Assembly (NCBI RefSeq): GCF_000384315.1
Contig: NZ_ARVW01000001.1
Span: forward strand, 7,795,001 to 7,859,000
DNA: 64,000 bases
Direction: 5' to 3'
Source: Amycolatopsis nigrescens CSC17Ta-90
GTDB taxonomy: Bacteria > Actinomycetota > Actinomycetes > Mycobacteriales > Pseudonocardiaceae
The position numbers were made by a program, and so were the translations under genes. The notes under the pieces were generated by a model that ran no database searches, had not been told where the DNA came from, and was given only the letters and a program-made list of their open reading frames with translations. Positions 24,566 to 33,925 of the stretch are shown piece by piece; the first letter of the stretch is position 1, and the number at the start of each line of letters is the position of its first letter.

Positions 24566-27157
24566 CTAGCGGCGGTGGTCGGGTGGCCTGCCGCGTTCGC
24601 GGTCCCGGCGCAGCTCGGTGCGCAGCAGCCGGCTCATCGGCTCGAGCAGCCTGCGGGCGAGCTCGTCGAGTTCGAGCCCGCCCGTACCGGTCTGGTCGTC
24701 GCGGGCTGGTGTGGTCTTTTCCTCGCGTTGCACCGGTTTCACCGTCGCGGGGATGTCCGGCGGCACGCCCGCTGCCCGTTTCACCTGCGGACTGGCCGCA
24801 TTTCTCTGCACCGTCGGCACCGCTGGCGACGCCGGTGCGGTGGTGGCCGGGAGGCTGGGCGTGCTCGGCGGCGGCCGTCGTACCACCGGTGGCTCGGCGG
24901 GGGCGGCACGTCGCGCGCGCTGCACCGGGGCGACCGCGTCCGGCATCGGTGAGCTGGGCGGGACGGTGTGCTGCACCGGCTGGCGCCATCGGGCCGGGAC
25001 CGCGGTGGACCTGTGCGCCGGTTCGGCCCCCGCCGGCACCGGCAGGGGCGGCGCCGAGGGGATGGCCACGCGCAGCGGGCGGGTGGCGAGCAGCGGCCGC
25101 ATCCGCCTTGCCACCGGCAACTCGCCGGCGACCGGCCGGACCAGCGGTACCGGGCGGACCGCGGACCCCGGTTCAGGGGCTTGATGGCGAGCGGTTCCCG
25201 GTGCGTCCGCCTTTGTCCTCAGTGGACTGGCGGCCGGGTTCGCCACGAGCGGGCGCACCGGAACTAGGGGTGGTTCCGGTGCGGAGGAGACGCTCGCGAG
25301 CCGCTGAACCGGGGCCGCGGTGTCGGGTGGCGTTGCCGTTTCGGGGCGGTGGACCGGAGCTTCCCGCCTCACCAACGGAACGGCGGCCGGGGGTGACTCG
25401 GCCTCGATCGGGGTCGTGCCCGTTTTCGCGGCGCGTGCTATTGGCAGGTCGGCGGGCTGACCGGAGGACCGGGGTTGCGGCCGACGCGCCGGGGGAGCGG
25501 CGGCGTCGCGTCGCGGCAGTCGTGCGGTGGCCGGTATCGAGTCGACCGGGGCGCCGAGACCGAGTACGGGCTGTGCGGCCCGTTGGATCGGTGCGGTCCG
25601 AGGCTCCGGATCGGTGGTGTAGGACTGGTATTCGGCCAGCATCTCGTCCTTTGTGGACGATTTGCGGACGGTGGCCGGCAGGTCCTGCCGCGGTTCGTCG
25701 AGGGTCGGCACACCACCGGAAGGCAGCGGCGGTCCGAGCGGGACGTCGTCCAACTGGCTCGACGGGAAGAGGTTGGCCGGCTCCGGGCTGCCGGTGGGCT
25801 TCCGGCTGCTCCGCTGGACCGGGGCCGCGGGCGGTGTGGCCGGGTCCGGGACCGCTCGCAGGATCGGGATCACCGGGGCCGGGGCGCCGAGCGTGGGTGC
25901 GGGCCGGTCCCGGGCCGCGGTGTTCGGCCGGACGACCGGTGGCGCCGGTTCGGGGGCCGAAGGTTCCGGGGTGGCACGCTGGACCTGGGCCAGTGGCGGA
26001 TCAGCCGGAGGTTCCGCGCCTCGGGCGGCCGGAGCGGGCGGTTCCGAAGTGGACGGACGGAACACCGGCCCACCGGGTTCGGCCGGGTTCGGTGCGGCTT
26101 CGGCGGGCTTTGCCGGTGCCGTGCTGGTCGGTTCGACCGGAATGCCGGGAGCCCGCTGAACAACGGGTCCGACGAGTGGTTCCAGGGACGGCAGGGACGA
26201 TGCCGTGGACACCCCGGGCTCCGCCGGATCCGGCGGCAGTGCCGTTGCGGACGTCTCGGAGAATGCGGATGCCGCCGATGTTTCGGGTGCCGCGATGATC
26301 GGCTTGACCGGGGCTTCGGGCGCCTGGTGCAAAGGGGTGGCGGCCGGTTCGGGAGACGGCTGGGGCGCGCTGGAGTCGGCCGGGGTCGCCGGTGCCGCGA
26401 TGGCCCGCTCGACCGGAGTGCCGGGTGCCCGCTGAACGGGAGCGGCGACCGGTTTCGGGGACGGCCGCGGCGCAGGCAACGGCTCGTCAGGTTCGGCCGG
26501 CGCCGCAGGTGTCACGGGTGCTTCGAGTGGAGCGGCGGGCGCCCGCTGAACGATGGGTGCGTTGGCTGGTGGTTTCGCCGGGGCCGCTGGCGTGGTCCTC
26601 CTGACCGTGGTCTCGGCATGGCGGGGACTCGACGGCACGACGGGCATGACCGGCGCGGCGGAATCCGGAACGGCCGCGGTGGCTGCGGTGGCTGCGATGT
26701 CCACGGCAGTGCTTTCGGCGGCGTCCCGGCCGGTGCTTTCTCCCGCGCTGAGCCGGTCCGGCGGGAGAGCGGGCAGCAACGGCGCCGTGGCGGGCGCGGG
26801 CAGCGCGCCGGATTTGCGGGCGACCAGCAGCAGGTCTTCCGCCGCCTGGAAGGTGCCGGTGCCGCCGGCCGGCCGGAGCACGCCCTGCACGAAGCCGGAC
26901 GGTGCGTCGGCGGCGGTGCTGTGGCCGAGTCCGGTGGTGACCGCAGGGTTCCGCCAGGAGGCCAGTGTTTTCCGGAACACCGACGCATTCCCGAGGCGGG
27001 TGTCCGGCTGCCCGATCACCGCGGGCATCGGCGCCGCCCGGCGCCAGCCGTCGTGGCGCGCGGGGGCCCCCGCCGTTACTGCTGGCACCGCCGTCGCCGC
27101 CGTGCCTGCCGCCGCCCGCTGGACGGTGCGCCGCCGCAGCCTGTTCCACAGTTTCAC
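24566..27157 (-). CDS. Large Pro/Ala-rich eCIS protein with repeated VQR motifs
   Basis: An 863-residue protein dominated by Pro, Ala, Thr and Glu. The first 30 residues are basic (VKLWNRLRRRTVQRAAAG), a short folded-looking part follows (to about 135), then a long disordered region, and the end is a compact helical segment, LELDELARRLLEPMSRLLRT with a basic tail, which is the part that looks conserved in other actinobacterial eCIS loci. The VQR tripeptide occurs ten times, plus one IQR, mostly as P-V-Q-R-A/S. Its place between the DUF6760 gene and the second tube gene is where tape-measure-type proteins sit, so it may set tube length or hold cargo in the lumen. Start is GTG 27157, 4 nt after the previous stop. 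Confidence 0.75.
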   Translation of the reverse strand: MKLWNRLRRRTVQRAAAGTAATAVPAVTAGAPARHDGWRRAAPMPAVIGQPDTRLGNASVFRKTLASWRNPAVTTGLGHSTAADAPSGFVQGVLRPAGGTGTFQAAEDLLLVARKSGALPAPATAPLLPALPPDRLSAGESTGRDAAESTAVDIAATAATAAVPDSAAPVMPVVPSSPRHAETTVRRTTPAAPAKPPANAPIVQRAPAAPLEAPVTPAAPAEPDEPLPAPRPSPKPVAAPVQRAPGTPVERAIAAPATPADSSAPQPSPEPAATPLHQAPEAPVKPIIAAPETSAASAFSETSATALPPDPAEPGVSTASSLPSLEPLVGPVVQRAPGIPVEPTSTAPAKPAEAAPNPAEPGGPVFRPSTSEPPAPAARGAEPPADPPLAQVQRATPEPSAPEPAPPVVRPNTAARDRPAPTLGAPAPVIPILRAVPDPATPPAAPVQRSSRKPTGSPEPANLFPSSQLDDVPLGPPLPSGGVPTLDEPRQDLPATVRKSSTKDEMLAEYQSYTTDPEPRTAPIQRAAQPVLGLGAPVDSIPATARLPRRDAAAPPARRPQPRSSGQPADLPIARAAKTGTTPIEAESPPAAVPLVRREAPVHRPETATPPDTAAPVQRLASVSSAPEPPLVPVRPLVANPAASPLRTKADAPGTARHQAPEPGSAVRPVPLVRPVAGELPVARRMRPLLATRPLRVAIPSAPPLPVPAGAEPAHRSTAVPARWRQPVQHTVPPSSPMPDAVAPVQRARRAAPAEPPVVRRPPPSTPSLPATTAPASPAVPTVQRNAASPQVKRAAGVPPDIPATVKPVQREEKTTPARDDQTGTGGLELDELARRLLEPMSRLLRTELRRDRERGRPPDHRR

Positions 27158-27161
27158 CGGT

Positions 27162-27320
27162 TCACCCGCCTTCGTTCACCCGGGCGTTGATGCGCGCGAT
27201 CTCCCGCACCCAGCGCCGCCGCTCGTGGTGCTCGAGATCGAGGATCTCCGTGCGTGGCCAATGGAAGTGGTAGGCGACGTACGCGACCTCCTCATGCAGG
27301 CGCTCGGCCGCGTACGTCAC
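27162..27320 (-). CDS. DUF6760-type small eCIS protein
   Basis: A 52-residue protein starting at a GTG that overlaps the previous stop (GTGA). The sequence TYAAERLHEEVAYVAYHFHW followed by PRTEILDLEHHERRRWVREI matches the short DUF6760 proteins I associate with actinobacterial contractile injection clusters. It resembles the small tail-assembly proteins found before the tape measure in phages, so a chaperone role is plausible but unproven. Confidence 0.8.
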   Translation of the reverse strand: MTYAAERLHEEVAYVAYHFHWPRTEILDLEHHERRRWVREIARINARVNEGG

Positions 27321-27790
27321 GATTCCCCCAGGCGGCCACCGGCCAGGTCCACCTCGAAAGCCGCCCCGCAGGACGGGCACTCGACGCCGGCCCTGGTGTG
27401 CCCTTCGCTGTTGATCCGGCGGTAGAAGTCCTGCAGGAAGGCGATGTCGGTGGCGTACATCTGCTCCACCAGGCCGGGGTGGATGTCGGTAATGGTGCCC
27501 AGCGCGGTGATCACCTGGCTGAGCAGCACCACGCTGAGGTACGCGGGGTTCTCCTTGACCCGCAGGTCGACCTGCGGGCGGAGCTCGTCGCGCGCGGTGG
27601 CCAGCCGCATCCGCCCGTGCCGGTGCACCGTGCCGTCCGAGTGCAGGAAGCCGCGCGGCAGCTCGAACTCGAACTCGGTGCGCGGGCCCGTCCCCGGTTG
27701 GGGCGATCCGGGAGTTTCGGGATTTTCGGGGGGCCTCGGTTGTTCGGCCAGCTCGTCCAGATCCCCGACCGTGACGGTCCGCCGCCTCAT
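27317..27790 (-). CDS. eCIS accessory/tail-assembly protein
   Basis: A 157-residue soluble protein. The first 35 residues are charged and Pro-rich, then comes a structured part (EFEFELPRGFLHSDGTVHRH, then MRLATARDELRPQVDLRV, PAYLSVVLLSQVITALG, and LVEQMYATDIAFLQDFYRRI). The end has a Cys-x-x-Cys (VECPSCGAAFEV). The mid-section matches the phage tail-assembly/tail-accessory proteins that follow the tube gene in eCIS loci. ATG 27790 overlaps the tube gene's stop, and its own stop overlaps the DUF6760 start, so all three are coupled. Confidence 0.78.
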   Translation of the reverse strand: MRRRTVTVGDLDELAEQPRPPENPETPGSPQPGTGPRTEFEFELPRGFLHSDGTVHRHGRMRLATARDELRPQVDLRVKENPAYLSVVLLSQVITALGTITDIHPGLVEQMYATDIAFLQDFYRRINSEGHTRAGVECPSCGAAFEVDLAGGRLGES

Positions 27791-28227
27791 TCCACCTCGA
27801 TTCGCTCGAAGGTGATGGTGGCCTTCTCGTCCGCCCCGGCGGACTGGGTGGCGTTCAGGCCGGGGCCTTCCCACTTGCTCACCCAGGCGTCGTAGAGCTG
27901 CATGCGCCGGACCGTTTCGCCCTTGGAGTCCTGCACCTCGATGGTCAGGTTCTGGCGGGCGTCCTCGACGTCGCCGTTGAGCAGGGTCTTGTTGATCCAG
28001 TCGGTGAACTCCGGGCTCTTGTCCATCCCGCGGGTGATGGTCACCTCGCCGCCCTTGTGCCCGCCGGGCTGCTTCTTGTTGATCGGCTTGCCCCGGTCGG
28101 TCACCTGCTGGGTCTCCACCACGTCCTGCTCGACGACCAGCCCGCTGACCTCCTTGATCGACTCCACGGTGACCCCGCCGAGCTGGACACCGAATCTGTG
28201 CGTGGCAAGCGTGTCGCCCTCTGCCAT
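27787..28227 (-). CDS. cis1: eCIS inner-tube protein (Cis1/Afp1 type)
   Basis: A 146-residue main tube subunit of the T4-gp19 family: HRFGVQLGGVTVESIKEVSG, the KQPGGHKGGEVTITRGMDKS stretch, FTDWINKTLLNGDV, then VRRMQLYDAWVSKWEGPGL and a terminal EKATITFERIEVE. Hexamers of this protein stack into the tube that the sheath drives out. It lies just downstream of the sheath gene, as in all eCIS types. Confidence 0.93.
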   Translation of the reverse strand: MAEGDTLATHRFGVQLGGVTVESIKEVSGLVVEQDVVETQQVTDRGKPINKKQPGGHKGGEVTITRGMDKSPEFTDWINKTLLNGDVEDARQNLTIEVQDSKGETVRRMQLYDAWVSKWEGPGLNATQSAGADEKATITFERIEVE

Positions 28228-28259
28228 GATCTTTTACCGCCTTCCTGGGACTGCGCCGG

Positions 28260-29795
<1,536 letters not shown>

Positions 29796-30016
29796 GCTCG
29801 CTCCTTTGTCTGCCCGAGTGATCTGCGTCCAGCCTGGCCGGGTCGGCGGTGGGCCGGACAGGGCTGCCGGGACTAGGCCACGGGCAAGGTGACTGCCTTT
29901 CCGGGCAAAGGTTCCGCTGGGCGGCGCGGTTGCCCCCGGAAGTGCCCGCGCACACCTGTACCCGGGCTTGCGCGCTGCCGTATCAGTGAGTTTGCAGTCC
30001 ATCCCGGAGAGGACCC
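29796..30016. promoter_or_regulatory. Divergent promoter region between sheath and effector genes
   Basis: This 221-nt gap separates the leftward sheath gene from the rightward effector genes, so it must carry the effector promoter and possibly a second promoter for the sheath-to-baseplate genes. A small inverted repeat CCTTT...AAAGG lies near 29896-29912. I could not make out convincing -35/-10 pairs. Confidence 0.4.
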
Positions 30017-31108
30017 ATGCGCGATCACCAGACCCCAGAGCAGACCGATTCCCCAGCGACAACGAGCTTCCGGGCACCGTCGGAGGATCACGGAGAAGGT
30101 CCGCAGCGGGCCGACGAGCTACTCGAGTTGCAGCGCACCGCGGGCAACGCGGCGGTGGCGCGGCTGGCCGGGAGCAGGCACGTGCACGACGAGTCCTGCG
30201 GTCACTCCGAGCAGGTGCAGCGTTCCTCGGTGCGGGACGTGCTCGGCACCGGCGGCCGCCCGCTGGACGAGCCGGTGCGACAGGAGATGGAGGCCAGGCT
30301 CGGTTCCGACTTCTCGGACGTACGGGTGCACACCGGCACCGCGGCGCAGCGCTCGGCCGACGAGATCGGTGCCAGGGCGTACACCTCGGGCAGCCACGTG
30401 GTGCTCGGGCAGGGTGGCGCCGACAAGCACACCCTGGCGCACGAGCTGACGCACGTCATCCAGCAGCGCTCCGGCCCGGTCAGCGGCACCGACACCGGGG
30501 ACGGGCTGAAGGTGTCCGACCCGTCCGACCGGTTCGAACGGGAGGCCGAGGCGAACGCGGCCAGGGTGATGAGCGGACCGGCGCCAGCCACCGAACAGGC
30601 CGGCGCCGAGGTCCAGCGATCCGTCGGCGGCAGCAACGCTTCGGTGCAGCGGATGTACGGCACCCGCACCAATACCGACCTGCCGCCCGGCACGGTGACC
30701 TCGAAGCAGATCACCGTGGCCGATCGGAACTCCGTCCCGTTCCTCAACGCCGTGTACACCGGGCACCAGCAGACGCGGCTGGGCATCAAGGACCCGTGGA
30801 ACTCCAACTACGCCGTGCTTAGGTACTGGGACAACGGTGCCAACCGGGAGGAAACCCTGCCGCTGTACAACGCTTCGTCGGCACAGCACGCGGAGGAAGC
30901 AATCTTCGGGGTCCTGCGGGCGAAGGGGATCGACTACCGGCCGATCGAGCTCTTCACGGACAACAGCCCCTGCGGTGGTTGCAAGCCGGTCATCGATCTC
31001 GCCGTGCGGGAACGGGCCAGGGGGTACGACGTGCCTGTCTACTACATCGCGGACTACAACCAGCTGCCGCAGGTCCGGCACCCGCAGATCAGGGCGTGGT
31101 GGCAATAG
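30017..31108 (+). CDS. Candidate eCIS effector: DUF4157 (eCIS core) protein with C-terminal zinc deaminase-like toxin domain
   Basis: A 363-residue protein in three parts. The N-terminal tail has ELLELQRTAGNAAVARL (about residues 33-49). A DUF4157/eCIS-core domain follows (about 75-155): MEARLGSDFSDVRVHTG, then LAHELTHVIQQ with an intact HExxH (His142, Glu143, His146). After a linker with three VQR motifs comes a toxin-like domain (about 210-363) whose His291-Ala-Glu293 (QHAEEAIFGVLR) and Pro318-Cys319-x-x-Cys322 (NSPCGGCKPVIDL) form the zinc site and catalytic Glu of the cytidine-deaminase superfamily. The predicted action is deamination of a nucleotide, RNA or DNA base in a target cell, or in the producer itself. 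It faces opposite to the structural genes, between sheath and ATPase. GGAGAGGA precedes the ATG. Confidence 0.8.
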   Translation: MRDHQTPEQTDSPATTSFRAPSEDHGEGPQRADELLELQRTAGNAAVARLAGSRHVHDESCGHSEQVQRSSVRDVLGTGGRPLDEPVRQEMEARLGSDFSDVRVHTGTAAQRSADEIGARAYTSGSHVVLGQGGADKHTLAHELTHVIQQRSGPVSGTDTGDGLKVSDPSDRFEREAEANAARVMSGPAPATEQAGAEVQRSVGGSNASVQRMYGTRTNTDLPPGTVTSKQITVADRNSVPFLNAVYTGHQQTRLGIKDPWNSNYAVLRYWDNGANREETLPLYNASSAQHAEEAIFGVLRAKGIDYRPIELFTDNSPCGGCKPVIDLAVRERARGYDVPVYYIADYNQLPQVRHPQIRAWWQ

Positions 31109-31135
31109 CCCGCCGACTTCATCGGAAGAGGATTG

Positions 31136-31789
31136 ATGCACGCTCAAGAACACCTCGAAGAGACCGAGCGCACGTCGCGCGGCCACGCGACCCGGCAGGC
31201 CGATGATCGGCAGCGGTCCCCGGGTTCCGCCGGAGAACTCCAGTCGATGCAGCCGACCTTCGGCAACGCCGCGGTCGCCGGGATGGTGCAGCGCATGGAG
31301 AATCCGGCCGCGGAAGCGAGTTCCGGCCCGACGGCGAGTATCGCGGAGGGACAGCTCGCCGAGGTCGGACCGGGCGGCACGATCACCTACCCGGAGGTGG
31401 ACAGCTGCATGACGGTGACCGTGCACCTGCGCACCGGCGGCATGGTCGGTGCGCACCTGAGCATCTTCCGGATGGAGGGCAGGCACGCTTCGAACGAGCT
31501 GGTGCCGCTGCTGAAGGCCGCCGTGGGCAAGCGGCGGGTGGCCGCGGTCGAAATCGTCGGCGACTTCTGGTCCTGGAACTCGCGGTGGCTGACCACGACC
31601 CTGGATACCCTGCAGTCGCAACTGCCCGAGGGCACCACCGAACCGCCGCCCCAGTTGCAGCCGGAGCCGAACGCGACGACCACCGTGGCGGACGCGGTCC
31701 ATGCCATCCTGGGCCACCAGCGGAAGAAGTACCAGACCAGGCAGGCCACCGGGAACGTGGTGGTGCGGTCCAGGCCACCGTCGCAGTAG
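31136..31789 (+). CDS. Second candidate eCIS effector with CheD/CNF-like Cys-His arrangement
   Basis: A 217-residue protein, 27 nt after the deaminase-like effector gene and probably co-transcribed. The N-terminal tail repeats the signature of its neighbour (ELQSMQPTFGNAAVAGM, then MVQRM). The middle (about residues 78-155) starts GGTITYPEVDSCMTVTVHL and continues RTGGMVGAHLSIFRME. Cys91 is followed by GGM and then His107, 16 residues later. This resembles the Cys...GGMxxH pattern of CheD and the Cys/His pairs of CNF-type protein glutamine deamidases, and a Thr lies seven residues before the Cys. I therefore suggest a protein deamidase effector. An immunity or accessory role for the first effector is the main alternative. 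Start ATG 31136 follows GGAAGAGGA. Confidence 0.6.
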   Translation: MHAQEHLEETERTSRGHATRQADDRQRSPGSAGELQSMQPTFGNAAVAGMVQRMENPAAEASSGPTASIAEGQLAEVGPGGTITYPEVDSCMTVTVHLRTGGMVGAHLSIFRMEGRHASNELVPLLKAAVGKRRVAAVEIVGDFWSWNSRWLTTTLDTLQSQLPEGTTEPPPQLQPEPNATTTVADAVHAILGHQRKKYQTRQATGNVVVRSRPPSQ

Positions 31790-31808
31790 GACCGTCGTAA
31801 TAGGACAG

Positions 31809-31845
31809 CGGCGGCGCCGCCGGGATCATGCCGGCGGCGCCGCCG
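31809..31845. terminator. Hairpin at the convergent end of effector and ATPase genes
   Basis: A perfect 15-bp GC-only stem (31809-31823 with 31831-31845) and a 7-nt loop lie 20 nt after the second effector's stop. The loop contains the stop codon of the AAA+ ATPase gene on the other strand, so the hairpin is shared by both transcripts. There is no T-run, which is common for actinobacterial terminators. Confidence 0.6.
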
Positions 31846-33925
31846 ATTCCGCTGCCTCGCTCAGCCAGTGGCCGAACTCGTGGTCCAGCACCAGCCTGCC
31901 GAGCTTGCGGTACTCCTGGTGGATCGCGGTGACCACCTCCGCCATGCCGACCCGGCCACCCGAGGCCGCGGCCAGGTAGGCGGCGGTCACCGCGCAGGCG
32001 CGGATCGAGCCGCCCGCGAGCTCGAAGCGCTCGGCGCAGAAGGCGAGGTCGAGATCGTCGTTCCGGGGCATGGCGGTGCCGAGGCAGCGATCCCACAGCG
32101 CGAGCCGCTGGGCGGCGTCGGGCATCGGGAAGTCCGCGATCACGTCGAGCCGCCGGGTGAACGCGTCGTCGAGGTTCGCCCGCAGGTTCGTGGTCAGTAT
32201 CGCGATGCCGTCGAAGGACTCCATGCGCTGCAACAGATAGGCGGACTCCACATTGGCGTAGCGGTCGTGCGCGTCCTGCACTGCCGAACGCTTGCCGAAG
32301 ATCGCGTCGGCCTCGTCGAACAGCAGCACCCCGTTCACCCCGACCGCCTCGGTGAAGATCCGCTCCAGGTTCTTCTCCGTCTCACCGACGTACTTGTCGA
32401 CCACTGTGGACAGATCCACCACGTACAGGTCCATGCCCAGCTCGGCCGCGATCACCTCGGCCGACATCGTCTTGCCGGTGCCGGACTCGCCCGCGAACAG
32501 GGCCATCACCCCGCGGCCACGGCCGCCACCTGGACGCATCCGCCACCGGCCGAGCACGGTGTCCCGGTGCCGGGCGCGCAGGGTGAGCTCGGCGAGTTGA
32601 CGACGGCTCGGCTCGGGCAGCACGAGATCGGCCATGCCGACCGCCGGGGTGATCCGCCTGGCGAGCCGGGCCAGCCCGGCGCCGTTCTGGGCCCGCACCC
32701 CGGCGCGGAGCTGCGCCAGGCCCACCGGCTCCTGGTCGAGCAGGGCGAGCCGGGTCGCGACCGAAGTGGCGGCGTGCACCTGGTCGGCGCCGAGCCGGTA
32801 GGTGGCGAGCAGGTCGGTGACGGCGGGCTCCGGCGGCCGGTCCGTCACCCGCGCCAGCGCGCGCAGCCAGTCACCGGCCCGCGATTCCGCGGTCGGCGGT
32901 TCGACCCGGATCGATACCGGCTGCCGGTGGGTCCAGGCCGGGTCCCAGTTCCCGGTGCCGTACAGGATCACCGCGACATCCGTGGCGAGCGTGGTCAGCT
33001 GGGTCAGCAACCTGGCCCGCTCGGGCCGTCCCGGATCGAGGTCCTCCACCGGCCCGAGCACAATGCCGCCCTCGCTGAACCGTGCTTCGCGGACCAGCGC
33101 CGCCAGCGCGGATCGTGGGTCGGGGTCTTCGGTGAGCGCCTTCGCCCGCACCGCCAGCGCGGTGCGCCCGGTGCGGGCGAGCAGATCCGCGGCGAGGCCG
33201 TCCGAGCCGGCCTCGGCCTGCGCCAGGTGGATCAGCCGGATCCCGGCGTCGAGCGCCGCGCTGATCCGGGCGGCCAGTGCGTCCGGCGCTCGGGCCGTCT
33301 CCGGCGGCACCCCGGCGATCTCCGCCAGGCGGGGGTCGGGTTCGTCGTGGCCGAGCAGGTGCGCGAGCACCCGGTCGGGAACCCGGAGCGACCGGGACAG
33401 CGAAGGCCGGTCCGGCTCCCGGATCTCGAGCAGTTCCCCGGCCACCAGCGGCGCGTTCGCGGTGAAGCGGAACCGCGCGGCACCGGCCGCGGGAAGGTCG
33501 TACAGCTCCAGGGCCAGCCCGACGGTCGGCCGGCGCTGGGTCAGGTCGTCGTTCAGGTACCCGTACAGCTGCTCGAACCGGCGGTCCAGCTCGGGTGCCA
33601 TGGCCACCAGCAGGAACTCCACGTCCAGCGCGGTCAGGCCGAAGTTCTCCGCGAGCCGTGCCAGCGCGGACCCCGGTCTCGGCCCGGACGGTGGCTCGGC
33701 CGTCTCCTGCGGCGGCACGGCCGGTGCGGACAGGATGCGCTCGACCGCTTCCGGGGTGAGGTAGAGCCCGCGGTGCGGATTGCCGGGGTCCGGGTCGACG
33801 GCCCGCCGCGTGGCCACCGCGTGGCGCACCCGCTGTTCGACGAGACCGAGCCGGTCCCAGAGATGAGCGAGGTCCTCGGCGGCTAGGCCAGCCGGGGTGG
33901 CGGCCGGACGGAGGGTCCCGGTCAC
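31826..33925 (-). CDS. cis15: eCIS AAA+ ATPase (Cis15/Afp15 type)
   Basis: A 699-residue ATPase with an N-terminal winged/helical region and a C-terminal AAA+ module. Walker A is FAGESGTGKT (Lys485), Walker B VLLFDEADAIFG. Sensor 1 is in ILTTNLRANLDDAFTRRLDV, which also holds the arginine finger. Related proteins are found in every eCIS locus, and the PVC homologue has been reported to help load cargo. GTG 33925 overlaps the stop of the cap gene (GTGA). It is separated from the sheath gene only by the two oppositely oriented effector genes, consistent with a cargo-related role. Confidence 0.92.
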   Translation of the reverse strand: MTGTLRPAATPAGLAAEDLAHLWDRLGLVEQRVRHAVATRRAVDPDPGNPHRGLYLTPEAVERILSAPAVPPQETAEPPSGPRPGSALARLAENFGLTALDVEFLLVAMAPELDRRFEQLYGYLNDDLTQRRPTVGLALELYDLPAAGAARFRFTANAPLVAGELLEIREPDRPSLSRSLRVPDRVLAHLLGHDEPDPRLAEIAGVPPETARAPDALAARISAALDAGIRLIHLAQAEAGSDGLAADLLARTGRTALAVRAKALTEDPDPRSALAALVREARFSEGGIVLGPVEDLDPGRPERARLLTQLTTLATDVAVILYGTGNWDPAWTHRQPVSIRVEPPTAESRAGDWLRALARVTDRPPEPAVTDLLATYRLGADQVHAATSVATRLALLDQEPVGLAQLRAGVRAQNGAGLARLARRITPAVGMADLVLPEPSRRQLAELTLRARHRDTVLGRWRMRPGGGRGRGVMALFAGESGTGKTMSAEVIAAELGMDLYVVDLSTVVDKYVGETEKNLERIFTEAVGVNGVLLFDEADAIFGKRSAVQDAHDRYANVESAYLLQRMESFDGIAILTTNLRANLDDAFTRRLDVIADFPMPDAAQRLALWDRCLGTAMPRNDDLDLAFCAERFELAGGSIRACAVTAAYLAAASGGRVGMAEVVTAIHQEYRKLGRLVLDHEFGHWLSEAAESAAPPA

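Noticed and set aside
23554..26298. Long forward frames opposite the Pro/Ala-rich eCIS gene
   Set aside because: Gly/Arg-rich shadow sequence without start signals; the reverse frame fits the operon and has a conserved-looking C-terminal helix.
24566..27157. CRISPR-like or tandem DNA repeats in the Pro/Ala-rich gene
   Set aside because: The repetition is at the peptide level, with irregular spacing and varied codons; there are no equal repeats with spacers.
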